DNA of 64,000 nt from Cryobacterium sp. Y50 (GCF_002929805.1 NZ_PJJM01000089.1:20406-84405), one strand, 5' to 3'; positions 37,733 through 49,080 are shown, counted from the stretch's first letter. A program made the numbers and translations. Notes: generated by a model not told the origin, from the letters alone.

Positions 37733-38341
37733 CTACTTCTGTGCGTCGGACGTTTTGAACGGGAAGCCGAGCGCTTTGAGCAGCGCGCGACCCTCGTCGT
37801 TGGACTTCGCGGTCGTAACAACCGTGATGTCCATACCGCGAACGCGGTCAATGCGGTCCTGGTCGATCTCGTGAAACATGACCTGCTCGGTCAAACCGAA
37901 GGTGTAGTTGCCCGCACCATCGAATTGCTTGTCGGAGAGGCCGCGGAAGTCACGGATACGAGGAAGGGCCAGGCTGAGCAGCCGGTCCAGGAACTCCCAC
38001 ATGCGGTCGCCACGAAGGGTGACGTGGGCGCCGATGGGCTGTCCCTCACGCAGTTTGAACTGCGCGATCGACTTGCGAGCCTTGGTGACCTGCGGCTTCT
38101 GGCCGGTGATCTTGGTGAGGTCAGAAACCGCACCGTCCATCACCTTGCCGTCGCGTGCTGCTTCTCCGACACCCATGTTGACGACAATCTTCGTCAGGGT
38201 GGGGATGCGGTGCACGTTGGTGAAGCCGAGTTCCTCGGAGAGCTTGGCACTGATCTCATCGCGGTACTTCTGCTTCAGACGCGGCAGGGCCTTGACGGGC
38301 GCGGCGCCGCCAGTGCCTTCAACAACTGCGGTGTCAGTCAT
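37733..38341 (-). CDS. rplE: 50S ribosomal protein L5
   Basis: 202 residues with a ~17-residue N-terminal extension. Core: [79 protein letters not shown]5 binds 5S rRNA and contacts P-site tRNA. It overlaps the rplX stop by one base. Confidence 0.97.
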   Translation of the reverse strand: MTDTAVVEGTGGAAPVKALPRLKQKYRDEISAKLSEELGFTNVHRIPTLTKIVVNMGVGEAARDGKVMDGAVSDLTKITGQKPQVTKARKSIAQFKLREGQPIGAHVTLRGDRMWEFLDRLLSLALPRIRDFRGLSDKQFDGAGNYTFGLTEQVMFHEIDQDRIDRVRGMDITVVTTAKSNDEGRALLKALGFPFKTSDAQK

Positions 38342-38700
38342 TAGAGGTCCTTCCCTGACTTCTTGGCGTAACGAATGCGGACCGTCTTGGTGACGCCGTC
38401 CTTCGTTACCTCTTCCTGGCGGAAGCCGACGCGGGTCGGCTTCTTGGTCTCCGGGTCGACGATGGCTACGTTGGACACGTGGATGGCGGCTTCGAAGGTC
38501 TCGATGCCACCCGTCTTGGTGCCGCGCTGGGTCTGTCCGACGCGAACGTGCTTGGTCACGAAGTTGATGCCCTCAACGAGGACACGGTTCTTCTCGACGT
38601 CGACGGAGATGATCTTGCCCTGCTTGCCACGGTCTCCCCCGCGAGCCTGGCTGCGGCCGCTGATGACCTGAACGAGGTCACCCTTTTTTATTCTGGCCAT
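38341..38700 (-). CDS. rplX: 50S ribosomal protein L24
   Basis: 119 residues. The KOW motif is seen as [25 protein letters not shown], followed by [24 protein letters not shown]. One of the first proteins to bind 23S rRNA in assembly. Two bases from rplN. Confidence 0.97.
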   Translation of the reverse strand: MARIKKGDLVQVISGRSQARGGDRGKQGKIISVDVEKNRVLVEGINFVTKHVRVGQTQRGTKTGGIETFEAAIHVSNVAIVDPETKKPTRVGFRQEEVTKDGVTKTVRIRYAKKSGKDL

Positions 38701-38702
38701 GA

Positions 38703-39071
38703 TTAAATAACCTCCGGTGCCAGCGAGATGATCTTCATGAACTTCTTGTCGCGAAGCTCGCGACCGACCGGTCCGAAGATTCGGGTGCCGCGGGGGTCAC
38801 CGTCTGCCTTCAAGATCACTGCAGCGTTCTCATCGAACTTGATGTAGGAGCCGTCTGGACGACGGGTTTCCTTCTTGGTGCGAACGATGACAGCTTTGAC
38901 GATGTCACCCTTCTTGACGTTTCCGCCCGGGATTGCATCCTTGACCGTGGCGACGATGACGTCGCCCAGGCCGGCGTAACGACGGCCGGAGCCGCCGAGA
39001 ACACGGATGGTCAAGAGTTCCTTGGCGCCGCTGTTGTCGGCAACCCGTACTCGTGATTCTTGCTGAAGCAC
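38703..39071 (-). CDS. rplN: 50S ribosomal protein L14
   Basis: 122 residues, usual length, from a GTG. Landmarks: [47 protein letters not shown] and [21 protein letters not shown]. Highly conserved large-subunit protein at the subunit interface. Confidence 0.98.
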   Translation of the reverse strand: MLQQESRVRVADNSGAKELLTIRVLGGSGRRYAGLGDVIVATVKDAIPGGNVKKGDIVKAVIVRTKKETRRPDGSYIKFDENAAVILKADGDPRGTRIFGPVGRELRDKKFMKIISLAPEVI

Positions 39072-39105
39072 TTTATAACTCCTTTACGTCAAGTAAGCGC
39101 GAGGC

Positions 39106-39405
39106 TTACTTGGCCTTCTCAAGAATCTCGACCAGGCGCCAGCGCTTGGAGGCGCTAAGCGGACGGGTCTCACTGATCAGGACCAGGTCGCCGATGCCGG
39201 CGGAGTTCGCCTCATCGTGCGCCTTCAGCTTGGAAGTACGGCGGATGACCTTGCCGTACAACGGGTGCTTCACGCGGTCTTCGACCACGACAATGATGGT
39301 TTTGTTCATCTTGTCGCTGGTCACGTAACCACGCAGCGTCTTGCGGTAACCGCGAACGAGAGCTTCTGCCTCGGCTGCGACGACCGTTTCGTCAGTCTTC
39401 GCCAT
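39106..39405 (-). CDS. rpsQ: 30S ribosomal protein S17
   Basis: 99 residues. Core from [20 protein letters not shown] through [19 protein letters not shown] to [21 protein letters not shown], with a short N-terminal extension. Binds 16S rRNA early in assembly. Confidence 0.97.
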   Translation of the reverse strand: MAKTDETVVAAEAEALVRGYRKTLRGYVTSDKMNKTIIVVVEDRVKHPLYGKVIRRTSKLKAHDEANSAGIGDLVLISETRPLSASKRWRLVEILEKAK

Positions 39406-39407
39406 GA

Positions 39408-39752
39408 CTAGGCCTCCTTCGTCTCGACGGTCTCGGCTGCAGCGTCGTCCGTGGACTCAACTGCGGCCTTGGCCTTCTTGGTTTTTTTCTCTGCCTTCTC
39501 AGCCTTGGCCGGAGCCGGGACTGCAACCGGCGTGGCACGAATACCCAGCTCGCGCTCACGGAGAACCGTGTAGATGCGAGCGATATCGCGCTTAACCGCG
39601 CGGAGGCGGCCGTGGCTCTCGAGCTGACCGGTGGCCGACTGGAAGCGCAGGTTGAACAGCTCTTCCTTGGCCTTCTTCAGCTCTTCGAACAGCTTCTCGT
39701 TGTCAAAGGTGTCGAGCTCGACTGGGGCGAGCTCCTTGGTTCCGATCGCCAT
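39408..39752 (-). CDS. rpmC: 50S ribosomal protein L29
   Basis: 114 residues from ATG 39752. The L29 core is about 70 residues ([56 protein letters not shown]). The remaining ~40 are a low-complexity tail rich in Lys/Ala then Asp/Glu, seen in some actinobacteria. The start shares a base with the rplP stop (TAATG). Confidence 0.95.
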   Translation of the reverse strand: MAIGTKELAPVELDTFDNEKLFEELKKAKEELFNLRFQSATGQLESHGRLRAVKRDIARIYTVLRERELGIRATPVAVPAPAKAEKAEKKTKKAKAAVESTDDAAAETVETKEA

Positions 39753-40171
39753 TATGCGTCGCCCTCCTCGCGCTTGATGATGCGTGCCTTGAGGGGCAGC
39801 TTGTGAATTGCACGGGTAAGTGCTTCCTTCGCAACGGCGTCGGTGACACCGCTGAGCTCGAAGAGAACGCGACCCGGCTTGACGTTGGCAACCCACCACT
39901 CGACGGAACCCTTACCGGAACCCATGCGAGTTTCGGCCGGCTTCTTGGTCAGCGGGCGGTCGGGGTAGATGTTGATCCACACCTTCCCGCCACGCTTGAT
40001 GTGACGCGTCATGGCGATACGAGCGGACTCGATCTGACGGTTGGTCACGTACGCGGGGGTCAGCGCCTGGATGCCATAGTCACCGAATGAGACCGTAGTG
40101 CCACCGGTAGCGTGGCCGGTACGACCCGGGTGGTGCTGCTTGCGGTGCTTGACTCTACGTGGAATCAACAT
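39752..40171 (-). CDS. rplP: 50S ribosomal protein L16
   Basis: 139 residues, usual length. Starts [17 protein letters not shown]; includes [36 protein letters not shown] and [19 protein letters not shown]. It contacts tRNA in the A site. Overlaps rpsC and rpmC by one base each. Confidence 0.98.
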   Translation of the reverse strand: MLIPRRVKHRKQHHPGRTGHATGGTTVSFGDYGIQALTPAYVTNRQIESARIAMTRHIKRGGKVWINIYPDRPLTKKPAETRMGSGKGSVEWWVANVKPGRVLFELSGVTDAVAKEALTRAIHKLPLKARIIKREEGDA

Positions 40172-40941
40172 TATTTAGCCTCAACTCCTGCTGCGACCGG
40201 TGCCGCTGCCGGAGCATCTGCACGAGGTGCACGGCGCGGTCGATCGTCACGACGCTCGGGGCGGGACGACTTAGCGTTGGCCTGCTCGCGAGCGAGTTCC
40301 TTGTTGGTGATGTCACCCTTGTAGATCCAGACCTTCACGCCGATGCGGCCGAAGGTGGTCTTGGCTTCGTAGAAGCCGTAGTCGATGTTCGCGCGAAGCG
40401 TGTGCAGTGGCACCCGGCCTTCACGGTAGAACTCGCTGCGGCTCATCTCGGCGCCACCCAGACGACCGGACACCTGGATGCGAACACCCTTGGCGCCGGC
40501 GCGCTGCGCACCCTGCAGGCCCTTACGCATCGCACGGCGAAAAGCCACACGTGCGGAGAGCTGCTCGGCAATACCCTGCGCGACCAGCTGGGCATCCTGC
40601 TCGGGGTTCTTGACCTCGAGGATGTTCAGTTGAATCTGCTTGGCAGTGAGTTTTTCCAGGTCAGAGCGGATGCGCTCGGCCTCCGCGCCGCGGCGACCAA
40701 TCACAATGCCCGGACGGGCGGTGTGAATGTCAACGCGAACACGGTCACGAGTGCGCTCGATCTCGATGCGGCTGACGCCGGCGCGGTCGAGGCTGGTGCT
40801 CAGCAGGCGACGGATTTTGACGTCTTCTGCGACAAAGTCAGCGTAGCGCTGACCCGGCTTGGTCGAGTCAGAGAACCAACGCGATACGTGATCGGTGGTG
40901 ATTCCCAGACGGAAGCCATAGGGGTTTACTTTCTGACCCAT
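40171..40941 (-). CDS. rpsC: 30S ribosomal protein S3
   Basis: 256 residues. N-terminal [16 protein letters not shown]-domain motif [13 protein letters not shown], and [21 protein letters not shown] in the C-terminal domain, with a basic/Ala-rich tail of ~40 residues. Forms the mRNA entry channel. Coupled to rplV by a one-base overlap. Confidence 0.98.
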   Translation of the reverse strand: MGQKVNPYGFRLGITTDHVSRWFSDSTKPGQRYADFVAEDVKIRRLLSTSLDRAGVSRIEIERTRDRVRVDIHTARPGIVIGRRGAEAERIRSDLEKLTAKQIQLNILEVKNPEQDAQLVAQGIAEQLSARVAFRRAMRKGLQGAQRAGAKGVRIQVSGRLGGAEMSRSEFYREGRVPLHTLRANIDYGFYEAKTTFGRIGVKVWIYKGDITNKELAREQANAKSSRPERRDDRPRRAPRADAPAAAPVAAGVEAK

Positions 40942-41306
40942 TACTTCGTACCCTCCTCAGGAGTGGTGAGCACAACCGTGATGTGGCTGGTGCGCTTCTT
41001 GATTTCGAATGCGCGACCCTGGGCACGAGCCTGGAAACGCTTGAGGGTCGTACCCTCGTCAACGAATGCCCGGCTGATGAACAGGTCCTGCTCGTCCAGA
41101 TACGTGTTGGCTGCATCTGCCTTGACCCGGGCGTTGGCGATGGCCGAGGCCACCAGCTTGTACACCGGATCGGATGCACCCTGGGGCGCAAACTTCAGAA
41201 TTCCCAGCGCTTCCTGCGCCTGCTTGCCGCGGATCATGTCAACGACGCGACGAGCCTTCTGGGGGGTAACGCGGATGTGACGCACGCGTGCGATCGACTC
41301 CACCAT
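40941..41306 (-). CDS. rplV: 50S ribosomal protein L22
   Basis: 121 residues. [20 protein letters not shown], the helical core [22 protein letters not shown], and the tunnel-lining hairpin around [20 protein letters not shown] are present. Changes in this loop can give macrolide resistance in other bacteria; nothing unusual is seen here. Confidence 0.98.
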   Translation of the reverse strand: MVESIARVRHIRVTPQKARRVVDMIRGKQAQEALGILKFAPQGASDPVYKLVASAIANARVKADAANTYLDEQDLFISRAFVDEGTTLKRFQARAQGRAFEIKKRTSHITVVLTTPEEGTK

Positions 41307-41332
41307 TTCTTCTCCTCCTTCACGTCCCCGCG

Positions 41333-41614
41333 TTAGCGGCGACGGCCCTTCTTGTCGTCCTTCACGTGTCCACGGAAGGTGCGGGTGGGCGCAAACTCGC
41401 CGAGCTTATGACCGACCATGCTCTCGGTGACGAACACCGGGATGTGCTTGCGTCCGTCGTGCACTGCGATGGTGTGTCCGAGCATGTCGGGGATGATCAT
41501 CGAGCGGCGCGACCAGGTCTTGATTACGTTCTTGCTCTTGGCTTCGTTCGCCGCGAACACCTTGCGAAGCAGGTGGTCGTCAACGAAAGGGCCTTTCTTA
41601 AGACTTCTTGGCAT
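41333..41614 (-). CDS. rpsS: 30S ribosomal protein S19
   Basis: 93 residues, usual length. [38 protein letters not shown] and [21 protein letters not shown]. Head protein of the small subunit, paired with S13. Confidence 0.98.
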   Translation of the reverse strand: MPRSLKKGPFVDDHLLRKVFAANEAKSKNVIKTWSRRSMIIPDMLGHTIAVHDGRKHIPVFVTESMVGHKLGEFAPTRTFRGHVKDDKKGRRR

Positions 41615-41623
41615 CGTCTACTC

Positions 41624-42463
41624 CTACTTACGCTTCTTGCCGACGGTGCGGCGACGAACAATGAGCTTGTCGCTTTCCTTATTCGGGTGGCGGGTGCGCC
41701 CTTCCTTCTGGCCCCAGGGGCTGACGGGGTGACGTCCACCGGACGTCTTACCCTCACCACCACCGTGCGGGTGATCGACCGGGTTCATGGCAACACCACG
41801 AACAGTCGGGCGAACGCCTTTCCAGCGCATACGTCCGGCCTTGCCCCAGTTGATGTTCGACTGCTCGGCGTTGCCGACCTCGCCGATCGTCGCGCGGCAG
41901 CGAGCATCCACGTTGCGGATTTCACCAGACGGCAGACGAAGCTGGGCGTAGACGCCCTCCTTCGCTACCAGACGAACGGATGAACCGGCTGAGCGGGCCA
42001 TCTTGGCGCCACCACCCGGACGCAGTTCGATCGCGTGAATGATGGTACCGGTAGGGATGTTCTTCAACGGCAGGTTGTTGCCGGGCTTGATGTCAGCCCC
42101 GGCTCCCGACTCGATGATGTCGCCCTGGCTGAGCTTGTTCGGCGCGATGATGTAACGCTTCGTGCCGTCAATGAAGTGCAGGAGCGCGATGCGCGCCGTG
42201 CGGTTCGGGTCGTATTCAATTTCAGCGACGCGGGCGTTGACGCCGTCCTTGTCGTTGCGCTTGAAGTCGATCACGCGGTACTGGCGCTTGTGGCCACCAC
42301 CGATGTGACGGGTCGTGATGCGGCCCTGGTTGTTACGTCCACCAGTCTTGGAGAGCGGACGCAGCAGCGACTTCTCTGGGGTGGAACGCGTGATTTCCGC
42401 GAAGTCGGCAACGGATGAACCGCGTCGACCCGGGGTCGTGGGCTTGTACTTACGAATAGCCAT
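41624..42463 (-). CDS. rplB: 50S ribosomal protein L2
   Basis: 279 residues, usual length. Contains [20 protein letters not shown], the functionally important [14 protein letters not shown] near the C-terminus, and [15 protein letters not shown] with the conserved peptidyl-transferase-proximal His. Essential for subunit association. Confidence 0.98.
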   Translation of the reverse strand: MAIRKYKPTTPGRRGSSVADFAEITRSTPEKSLLRPLSKTGGRNNQGRITTRHIGGGHKRQYRVIDFKRNDKDGVNARVAEIEYDPNRTARIALLHFIDGTKRYIIAPNKLSQGDIIESGAGADIKPGNNLPLKNIPTGTIIHAIELRPGGGAKMARSAGSSVRLVAKEGVYAQLRLPSGEIRNVDARCRATIGEVGNAEQSNINWGKAGRMRWKGVRPTVRGVAMNPVDHPHGGGEGKTSGGRHPVSPWGQKEGRTRHPNKESDKLIVRRRTVGKKRK

Positions 42464-42485
42464 TAGTTATCCCTCTGCCTGTCGC

Positions 42486-42788
42486 TTAGCCGACGGCCGT
42501 GAAGATGTCGATGGAGCCAGACTTGAGCGTGACAATGGCACGCTTGGTGTCCTTGCGCTTGCCCATGCCGAACTTGGTACGGCGAGTCTTGCCCACGCGG
42601 TTCAGGGTGTTGATCGAAGCGACCTGCACCTTGAAGATCTTTTCGATCGCGAGCTTGATCTCCGTCTTGTTCGAGCGGGGGTCAACGATGAAGGTGTACT
42701 TACCCTCGTCAATCAGGCCGTAGCTCTTTTCAGAGACAACCGGAGAGATGATGATGTCGCGGGGGTCCTTGTTGGTCGCGATAGTCAT
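42486..42788 (-). CDS. rplW: 50S ribosomal protein L23
   Basis: 100 residues from ATG 42788; the open frame further upstream lies inside rplD. Core: [40 protein letters not shown], and the rRNA-binding [15 protein letters not shown]. Sits at the exit tunnel as the docking site for trigger factor and SRP. Start and rplD stop overlap by one base. Confidence 0.97.
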   Translation of the reverse strand: MTIATNKDPRDIIISPVVSEKSYGLIDEGKYTFIVDPRSNKTEIKLAIEKIFKVQVASINTLNRVGKTRRTKFGMGKRKDTKRAIVTLKSGSIDIFTAVG

Positions 42789-43438
42789 TATGCGGCCACC
42801 TCTTCCTTCTTGGTCTTGCTCTCCACAAACGCGTTGAAAGCAGCGGTGGTGAAGACAATGTCGTCGCTGACGAGCACGTCGTAGGCGTTGAGCTGGTCCC
42901 ACGAGAGGATGTGCACCGTCGGGATATTGCGAATGCTGCGCAACGTGATCTCGTCGGTACGCTCGAGGACAACCAATACGTGCTTGCTCGTGGCGATCTG
43001 CGTTAGCAGCTCCAGGGCAATCTTCGTGTTGGGAGTCTCAGCTGTGAACAGTGCCTCGACGATGTGCAGGCGGCCACCGCGGGCGCGATCGCTCAGTGCA
43101 CCCTTGAGGGCTGCGGCAATCATCTTTTTCGGGGTGCGCTGGTCATAGCTGCGCGGGGTCGGTCCGTGGACGATTCCACCACCGGTCATCTGAGGAGCGC
43201 GGATCGAGCCCTGACGAGCGCGACCGGTTCCTTTCTGCTTGAACGGCTTGCGGCCGGCACCGGAGACTTCTCCACGGCGCTTGACCTTACTCGTTCCCTG
43301 GCGTGCGGCAGCGAGCTGCGCAACAACGACCTGGTGGATGAGCGGAATGTTGGCGGGAACGTCAAAGAGCTCGTCGGGAAGCTCGGCAGAGCCTGCCTTC
43401 TTGCCCTTGGCGTCAATGATGTCGAGTGCTGTAGCCAT
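42788..43438 (-). CDS. rplD: 50S ribosomal protein L4
   Basis: 216 residues. Contains [19 protein letters not shown], the tunnel loop region GGGRKP-like ([21 protein letters not shown]), and [19 protein letters not shown]. In Gammaproteobacteria L4 represses the S10 operon; no such leader structure is evident here. Confidence 0.97.
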   Translation of the reverse strand: MATALDIIDAKGKKAGSAELPDELFDVPANIPLIHQVVVAQLAAARQGTSKVKRRGEVSGAGRKPFKQKGTGRARQGSIRAPQMTGGGIVHGPTPRSYDQRTPKKMIAAALKGALSDRARGGRLHIVEALFTAETPNTKIALELLTQIATSKHVLVVLERTDEITLRSIRNIPTVHILSWDQLNAYDVLVSDDIVFTTAAFNAFVESKTKKEEVAA

Positions 43439-43443
43439 AAGGA

Positions 43444-44103
43444 CTACGCTCCCTTCACTGCGTTGCGAACGAATACGAGGCGGCCACGAGCACCGGGAAC
43501 GGCACCCTTGACGAGCATGAGGCCCTTGTCGGCGTCAATAGCGTGCACCTTGAGGTTCAGCACGGTTACGCGCTCGCCACCCATACGACCGGCCATGCGC
43601 ATGCCCTTGAAGACACGGCTCGGGGTCGAGGAAGCACCGATGGAACCGGGCTTGCGGTGGTTACGGTGCGAACCGTGTGAGGAGGAAACACCCTTGAAGT
43701 TGTGACGCTTCATAACACCGGCGAAGCCCTTACCCTTGCTGGTGCCCATGACGTCAACCTTGGTGCCGGCAGCGAATACACCGTCAACGGTGAGCTCCTG
43801 GCCGAGGTTGTAGTCAGCGGCATCCGCGGTGCGGAGCTCGGTGATGTGGCGACGTGGCGTGACGCCGGCCTTGTCGAAGTGACCGGCAAGGGGCCTGTTG
43901 ACCTTGCGCGGGTCGATGGGACCAGCGGCGATCTGAACGCCGTTATAGCCGTCGACGGCCTTGGTGCGAATCTGCGTGACAACGTTCGGCGCGATTTCGA
44001 TGACGGTAACGGGAACAAGCTTGTTGTTCTCGTCCCACACCTGGGTCATGCCGAGCTTCTTGCCGAGGAGACCTTTGGTGGTCTTGGTATCTGCGTAAGA
44101 CAT
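43444..44103 (-). CDS. rplC: 50S ribosomal protein L3
   Basis: 219 residues. [16 protein letters not shown] at the N-terminus, [19 protein letters not shown] and [20 protein letters not shown] in the loop reaching the peptidyl-transferase centre. The ~10-residue N-terminal extension ([10 protein letters not shown]) is slightly longer than usual. Confidence 0.97.
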   Translation of the reverse strand: MSYADTKTTKGLLGKKLGMTQVWDENNKLVPVTVIEIAPNVVTQIRTKAVDGYNGVQIAAGPIDPRKVNRPLAGHFDKAGVTPRRHITELRTADAADYNLGQELTVDGVFAAGTKVDVMGTSKGKGFAGVMKRHNFKGVSSSHGSHRNHRKPGSIGASSTPSRVFKGMRMAGRMGGERVTVLNLKVHAIDADKGLMLVKGAVPGARGRLVFVRNAVKGA

Positions 44104-44111
44104 CGCGGGCC

Positions 44112-44420
44112 CTAGAGCTTGATCTCAATGTTGACGTCGGCCGGAAGGTCGAGGCGCATGAGCGAGTCAACGGCCTTCGGGGTCGGGTCAATGATGTCGA
44201 TCAGACGCTTGTGGGTGCGCATTTCAAAGTGCTCCCGGCTGTCCTTGTACTTGTGAGGAGAACGGATGACACACACCACGTTCTTCTCGGTCGGAAGCGG
44301 CACCGGGCCGACGACTGTAGCGCCCGCACGGGTCACTGTGTCGACGATCTTGCGCGCCGAAATGTCGATGACCTCGTGGTCATATGACTTAAGTCGAATG
44401 CGGATCTTCTGTCCCGCCAT
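44112..44420 (-). CDS. rpsJ: 30S ribosomal protein S10
   Basis: 102 residues, usual length. [43 protein letters not shown] and [19 protein letters not shown]. First gene of the leftward S10-spc operon and, in the NusE role, a transcription antitermination factor. The operon promoter must lie to its right in the 44421-44915 gap. Confidence 0.98.
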   Translation of the reverse strand: MAGQKIRIRLKSYDHEVIDISARKIVDTVTRAGATVVGPVPLPTEKNVVCVIRSPHKYKDSREHFEMRTHKRLIDIIDPTPKAVDSLMRLDLPADVNIEIKL

Positions 44421-44833
44421 GTCGAACTCTCTCTCTGTCGAGGCGTCTTACAGACAACGGCACTGTTTGCCGAGGTTGCATTGGACGCCGTAGTAGCACT
44501 GCTGCTGAAAGCACCACTGTTCATATGTCAATTTGAATCACGTACGAATAATCGACGCTCATCATCAACGCCGACTCCCAGAGCAGAACCTGGGGGACGA
44601 CACGGTTTTACCCGCGCCGACCAGATCGTTGATTTATGCTGCGCTCTGCTCCCTGCGGCCTAGCCTGCAATCAGCTCTCGTTCGACGAGTGTTCTTCGAA
44701 GAGTGTGACGCGACTATGCACTGCCTGGCAGTGATTCCGGCGACGCGTAGCGCACGCCGAAAGTGTTGAACTAGAAGAGTCTGCCACACAGTTGCCACTT
44801 CATGCAACCCGGGCGTGTCGCGGCTTTCTTATC
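44421..44833. promoter_or_regulatory. Non-coding region upstream of rpsJ (S10 operon leader/promoter)
   Basis: About 410 bases without a supportable gene. TTGACA occurs on the minus strand at 44531-44526, about 110 bases before rpsJ, a possible -35, but no good -10 lies 16-18 bases downstream. The region is followed on the plus strand by two terminator-like hairpins (44834-44902), which could mark the end of an unannotated rightward transcript. Confidence 0.4.
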
Positions 44834-44860
44834 GGCCCTTCCCTGTCGGGCCATTTTTAG
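44834..44860 (+). terminator. Rightward terminator-like hairpin 1
   Basis: GGCCC (44834-44838) pairs with GGGCC (44848-44852) around a nine-base loop, followed on the plus strand by ATTTTTAG. No plus-strand gene lies upstream. Confidence 0.5.
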
Positions 44861-44863
44861 ACG

Positions 44864-44902
44864 GATGCCCACGGCCGGCCGGCCGCTGGCATCTATTTTT
44901 TT
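44864..44902 (+). terminator. Rightward terminator-like hairpin 2
   Basis: GATGCC (44864-44869) pairs with GGCATC (44888-44893), with an inner GGCC/GGCC stem, followed on the plus strand by TATTTTTTT. This is a convincing intrinsic terminator in the rightward direction; leftward, where the neighbouring gene is read, it has no U-run. Confidence 0.65.
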
Positions 44903-44915
44903 GCGCTGTACTGGG

Positions 44916-45374
44916 CTAGTCCTGGATTCCGGCAGCTACGCGTGGGCTCTGGTCGGCGCAGCTCTTGGCAGCAGATTCGGTCAGCACCCGCCGGGCCATG
45001 ATCTGACGCGACTGGTCGGAGAGGCCCGATGTCGGGTATGCGGCCAGCACCTTCGTGATGATTTCGGCAATCGATAAGGCGGCGTATTCGTCGAGACTGT
45101 CGCAAACCAGCACGCTGTAGACGCTGACCGTGCTCGCCACGATGTCGTCGAGAATCTGCCGTTCCGTTTTCGCGGTCGGCGCGGGAGCGGGGGCCGGCGC
45201 AACCGTCGGAGTTGCCGACGGGGCTGGTGTCGGCGTAGCCGCTTGCGGACCGACGGCCGATTGGGCAGCGGGGGCGAACCCGACCAAACGGGGCACGATT
45301 ACCACGGCAAGGATGCCGACGACGACAATCGCGATCGCCATCAGGATGCGCACTTCGAGCTTAGATATCTGCAT
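44916..45374 (-). CDS. Small membrane-anchored protein, unknown function
   Basis: 152 residues from ATG 45374. One transmembrane helix (about 9-32, ILMAIAIVVVGILAVVIV) is followed by a Pro/Thr/Ala-rich linker and a C-terminal helical domain with two cysteines (VLVCDSLDEY and SAAKSCADQS). I do not recognise the family. It lies between tuf and the S10 operon in the same direction but is separated from both by more than 190 bases and by the tuf terminator, so it is probably transcribed independently. A frame extending to 45491 has no conserved content. Confidence 0.6.
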   Translation of the reverse strand: MQISKLEVRILMAIAIVVVGILAVVIVPRLVGFAPAAQSAVGPQAATPTPAPSATPTVAPAPAPAPTAKTERQILDDIVASTVSVYSVLVCDSLDEYAALSIAEIITKVLAAYPTSGLSDQSRQIMARRVLTESAAKSCADQSPRVAAGIQD

Positions 45375-45514
45375 GGGCAGACCATAACCGGAAACTGAGA
45401 ATTCTGCCGGTCGACCCGGCCAATGTAATCCGCTGGAAACAGGCCGGGCTGGCAAACTCTCGGCGGGCCGAACGATGGCATCCGCTGGCAAAGTATGCAG
45501 ACCAAAGGGGATGC

Positions 45515-45549
45515 AAAAAAGGGGCCAGGCCCGGAGGCCCGACCCCTTT
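45515..45549 (-). terminator. Terminator after tuf
   Basis: On the minus strand a 14-bp stem (12 Watson-Crick pairs and two G-T) closes a TCCG loop and is followed by TTTTTT. It begins about 20 bases after the tuf stop and ends the str operon. Confidence 0.93.
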
Positions 45550-45570
45550 CAGGAGATCAGTAGGTTGAAA

Positions 45571-46764
45571 CTACTTGATGATCTTGGTCACCGTGCCGGC
45601 GCCGACGGTGCGGCCACCTTCACGAATCGCGAAGCCGAGGCCCTCTTCCATGGCGATCGGCTGGATCAGCGCGACGGTCAGGTCGGTGGTGTCGCCAGGC
45701 ATGACCATCTCGGTGCCCTCGGGCAACGTGATGACGCCGGTGACGTCCGTGGTGCGGAAGTAGAACTGCGGGCGGTAGTTCGCGTAGAACGGGTTGTGAC
45801 GGCCACCCTCGTTCTTGCTGAGGATGTACGCGGTGCCCTCGAAGTCGGTGTGCGGCGTAACCGAACCCGGCTTGACGACGACCTGGCCGCGCTCAACGTC
45901 TTCGCGCTTGGTGCCACGAAGAAGAAGTCCACAGTTCTCGCCGGCCCAAGCCTCGTCGAGCTGCTTGTGGAACATCTCAATACCGGTAACCGTGGTCTTC
46001 TGCGTCGGGCGGATGCCGACGATCTCGATCTCGGAGTTGATCTTGAGGGTTCCACGCTCGGCGCGGCCCGTAACAACGGTGCCACGGCCGGTGATCGTGA
46101 AGACGTCCTCGATCGGCATCAAGAACGGCTTGTCTTTGTCGCGGATCGGGTCGGGAATGAAGTCGTCAACAGCCTGCATGAGTTCAAGGATATTGCCGGT
46201 CCACTTCTCGTCGCCTTCAAGCGCCTTGAGTGCGGAGACCTGGATAACGGGGGCGTTGTCGCCATCGAAACCCTGGCTGGAGAGAAGTTCACGAACTTCA
46301 AGCTCAACGAGCTCCATGATTTCTTCGTCGTCAACCATGTCGGCCTTGTTCAGCGCGACGAGCAGGGTCGGAACGCCGACCTGCTTGGCGAGCAGAACGT
46401 GCTCACGGGTCTGAGCCATCGGGCCGTCAGTAGCGGCAACCACGAGGATCGCGCCGTCCATCTGAGCAGCACCGGTGATCATGTTCTTGATGTAGTCAGC
46501 GTGGCCCGGAGCATCGACGTGCGCATAGTGACGCTTGTCGGTCTCATACTCAACATGCGAAATGTTGATCGTGATACCGCGCTGGCGTTCTTCCGGAGCC
46601 GAGTCAATCGACGCGAAGTCGCGCTGAACGTTGATCTTGGACGGGAACTTATCGGCAAGAACCTTGGAGATCGCTGCAGTCAGCGTGGTCTTTCCGTGGT
46701 CAACGTGACCGATCGTTCCGATGTTTACGTGCGGCTTTGTCCGCTCGAACTTGGCCTTGGCCAC
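45571..46764 (-). CDS. tuf: Elongation factor Tu
   Basis: 397 residues from a GTG preceded by GAGGAGG. GTPase motifs: GHVDHGKT (19-26), DAPGHADYI and [10 protein letters not shown]; domains 2 and 3 follow ([37 protein letters not shown]). It delivers aminoacyl-tRNA to the ribosome. Last gene of the str operon. Confidence 0.99.
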   Translation of the reverse strand: MAKAKFERTKPHVNIGTIGHVDHGKTTLTAAISKVLADKFPSKINVQRDFASIDSAPEERQRGITINISHVEYETDKRHYAHVDAPGHADYIKNMITGAAQMDGAILVVAATDGPMAQTREHVLLAKQVGVPTLLVALNKADMVDDEEIMELVELEVRELLSSQGFDGDNAPVIQVSALKALEGDEKWTGNILELMQAVDDFIPDPIRDKDKPFLMPIEDVFTITGRGTVVTGRAERGTLKINSEIEIVGIRPTQKTTVTGIEMFHKQLDEAWAGENCGLLLRGTKREDVERGQVVVKPGSVTPHTDFEGTAYILSKNEGGRHNPFYANYRPQFYFRTTDVTGVITLPEGTEMVMPGDTTDLTVALIQPIAMEEGLGFAIREGGRTVGAGTVTKIIK

Positions 46765-46857
46765 TGTGGGTCCTCCTCAGGACTCGCGTGCAAATTCACG
46801 GCCGCCATTACGAGCGGCCGGTATGCGCTGGATGTGTCTACTTATGTTACTCGGGCC

Positions 46858-46893
46858 AGGTGGCCTAAGCGATTTCGGGCCCGTAGGCCACCT
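46858..46893. other. Hairpin in the fusA-tuf gap
   Basis: AGGTGGCCTA (46858-46867) pairs perfectly with TAGGCCACCT (46884-46893); the 16-base loop contains GGGCCC. It starts 7 bases after the fusA stop. A second small stem GGCCGC/GCGGCC lies at 46800-46819. These may tune readthrough from fusA into tuf. Confidence 0.6.
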
Positions 46894-46899
46894 TAGGGG

Positions 46900-49014
46900 T
46901 TATTCGCCCTTGTTCTTGTTGATGATCTCGTCGGCAACAGCCTTCGGGACCTCCGCATAGCTCTCGAACGTCATCGAGTACACCGCACGGCCTGAGGTCT
47001 TCGACCGCAGGTCGCCGATGTATCCGAACATCTCCGACAGTGGAACGTGAGCGCGAATTACCTTCACGCCCTGCGCATCCTCCATGGTCTGGATCTGCCC
47101 ACGACGCGAGTTGAGGTCGCCGATTACGTCACCCATGTATTCCTCAGGGGTACGAACTTCGACCGCCATCAGCGGCTCGAGCAGAACGGGGTTCGCCTTG
47201 CGAACGGCTTCCTTGAAGCCCATCGAGCCGGCAATCTTGAAGGCCATCTCCGAGGAGTCGACGTCGTGCGCAGCGCCGTCAAGCAGGCTGGCGCGAACGC
47301 CCACCATCGGGTAGCCGGCCAGGATACCTACGCGGAGCGCATCCTGAATTCCAGCATCCACCGAGGGGATGTACTCACGCGGGATACGGCCACCGGTGAC
47401 CTTGTTGAGAAACTCGTACGACTTCTCAGCAGTGATTTCCATCGGCTCGATCGCGATCTGGATCTTCGCGAACTGGCCGGATCCACCGGTCTGCTTCTTG
47501 TGCGTGTAGTCGTGACGCTCAACGGCCTTGCGGATCGTCTCGCGGTACGCCACCTGGGGCTTACCGACGTTCGCCTCAACGTTGAATTCACGCTTCATGC
47601 GGTCGACCAGGATGTCCAGGTGAAGTTCACCCATTCCCTTGATAACCGTCTGGCCAGTTTCCTGGTTTTGCTCGGTACGGAAGGTGGGGTCTTCTTCCGC
47701 GAGCTTCTGAATGGCAAGGCCCAGCTTTTCCTGGTCCTGCTTCGTCTTCGGCTCGATCGCGACCTCGATAACCGGGTCAGGGAACGTCATGGACTCGAGT
47801 ACGACCTGGTTGTTCGGGTCGCACAGGGTGTCGCCCGTGGTGGTGTCCTTGAGGCCGATGACCGCGTAGATGTGACCGGCGGTCACGAAGGCCACCGGGT
47901 TCTCCTTGTTGGCGTGCATCTGGAAGATCTTGCCGATGCGCTCCTTCTTACCCTTGGTCGAGTTGATGACCTGGGCTCCGGAGTCGAGACGGCCCGAGTA
48001 GACGCGAACGTAGGTGAGGCGACCGAAGAACGGGTGCACCGCAACCTTGAACGCGAGAGCCGTGAACGGCTCCTCGGCGTCGGGGTGACGCATGATGACC
48101 TTTTCTTCGTCGCGCGGGTCGTGTGCCTCAATGGCAGGCACGTCGAGCGGCGTCGGGAGGTAATCGATGACAGCGTCGAGCATCGGCTGAACGCCGCGGT
48201 TCTTGAACGCAGAACCGCACAGAACCGGGTAGATCTCGCTGTTGATGGTGAGCTTTCGAATGGCGCCCTTGATCTCGGCAACCGTCAGCTCTTCGCCGGC
48301 GAAGTAACGCTCCATGAGGTCGTCGTCGGTTTCGGCGACGGTCTCGAGCAGAAGCTTGCGGTACTCGGCGGCCTTCTCCACGAGGTCTGCAGGGATCTCT
48401 TCGATGGCGTACTTCGAGCCCATCTCCACGTCACCCTTGGAGTCGCCACGCCAGGTCAGTGCACGCATCTGAACGAGGTCAACGACACCCTCGAACTCAG
48501 ACTCTGCACCGATCGGCAGCTGGATGACCAGCGGCTTCGCGCCGAGGCGCTTGATGATGGTGTCGACCGTGAAGTAGAAGTCGGCGCCGAGCTTGTCCAT
48601 CTTGTTGACGAAGCAGATGCGCGGCACGTCGTACTTGTCGGCCTGACGCCACACGGTTTCGGACTGGGGCTCAACGCCCTCCTTGCCGTCGAACACGGCA
48701 ACAGCACCGTCGAGGACGCGGAGCGAACGCTCCACCTCTACGGTGAAGTCCACGTGTCCGGGGGTGTCGATGATGTTGATCTGGTTGTTGTCCCAGAAAC
48801 AGGTCGTCGCAGCAGAGGTGATCGTGATGCCACGTTCCTGCTCCTGCGCCATCCAGTCCATCGTCGAGGCGCCGTCGTGGGTCTCGCCGATCTTGTGGTT
48901 GACACCCGTGTAGAACAGGATGCGCTCAGTCGTGGTGGTCTTGCCAGCATCAATGTGAGCCATGATGCCGATATTGCGGACCTTACTCAGGTCGGTGAGC
49001 ACGTCAAGTGCCAC
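46900..49014 (-). CDS. fusA: Elongation factor G
   Basis: 704 residues from a GTG with GGAGGACC upstream. GTPase motifs [36 protein letters not shown] and [10 protein letters not shown] are followed by EF-G domains II-V ([50 protein letters not shown]). It drives ribosome translocation. Located between rpsG and tuf as in the classical str operon. Confidence 0.99.
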   Translation of the reverse strand: MALDVLTDLSKVRNIGIMAHIDAGKTTTTERILFYTGVNHKIGETHDGASTMDWMAQEQERGITITSAATTCFWDNNQINIIDTPGHVDFTVEVERSLRVLDGAVAVFDGKEGVEPQSETVWRQADKYDVPRICFVNKMDKLGADFYFTVDTIIKRLGAKPLVIQLPIGAESEFEGVVDLVQMRALTWRGDSKGDVEMGSKYAIEEIPADLVEKAAEYRKLLLETVAETDDDLMERYFAGEELTVAEIKGAIRKLTINSEIYPVLCGSAFKNRGVQPMLDAVIDYLPTPLDVPAIEAHDPRDEEKVIMRHPDAEEPFTALAFKVAVHPFFGRLTYVRVYSGRLDSGAQVINSTKGKKERIGKIFQMHANKENPVAFVTAGHIYAVIGLKDTTTGDTLCDPNNQVVLESMTFPDPVIEVAIEPKTKQDQEKLGLAIQKLAEEDPTFRTEQNQETGQTVIKGMGELHLDILVDRMKREFNVEANVGKPQVAYRETIRKAVERHDYTHKKQTGGSGQFAKIQIAIEPMEITAEKSYEFLNKVTGGRIPREYIPSVDAGIQDALRVGILAGYPMVGVRASLLDGAAHDVDSSEMAFKIAGSMGFKEAVRKANPVLLEPLMAVEVRTPEEYMGDVIGDLNSRRGQIQTMEDAQGVKVIRAHVPLSEMFGYIGDLRSKTSGRAVYSMTFESYAEVPKAVADEIINKNKGE

Positions 49015-49080
49015 GGGGGTCCTCCGGAAGGGTAGGGGTGGGTCATGCGGAACAGGGCCGTAAGCATCCGCTTCCCAGCT

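Noticed and set aside
37546..37851. Possible rpsN or remnant between rplE and rpsH
   Set aside because: No S14-like sequence in any frame of the gap.
45475..46896. Plus-strand frame opposite tuf
   Set aside because: Same reason; tuf on the other strand is unambiguous.
47047..49035. 662-codon plus-strand frame opposite fusA
   Set aside because: Frame is open only because of the G+C and codon bias of fusA; no ribosome-binding site and no recognisable domain.
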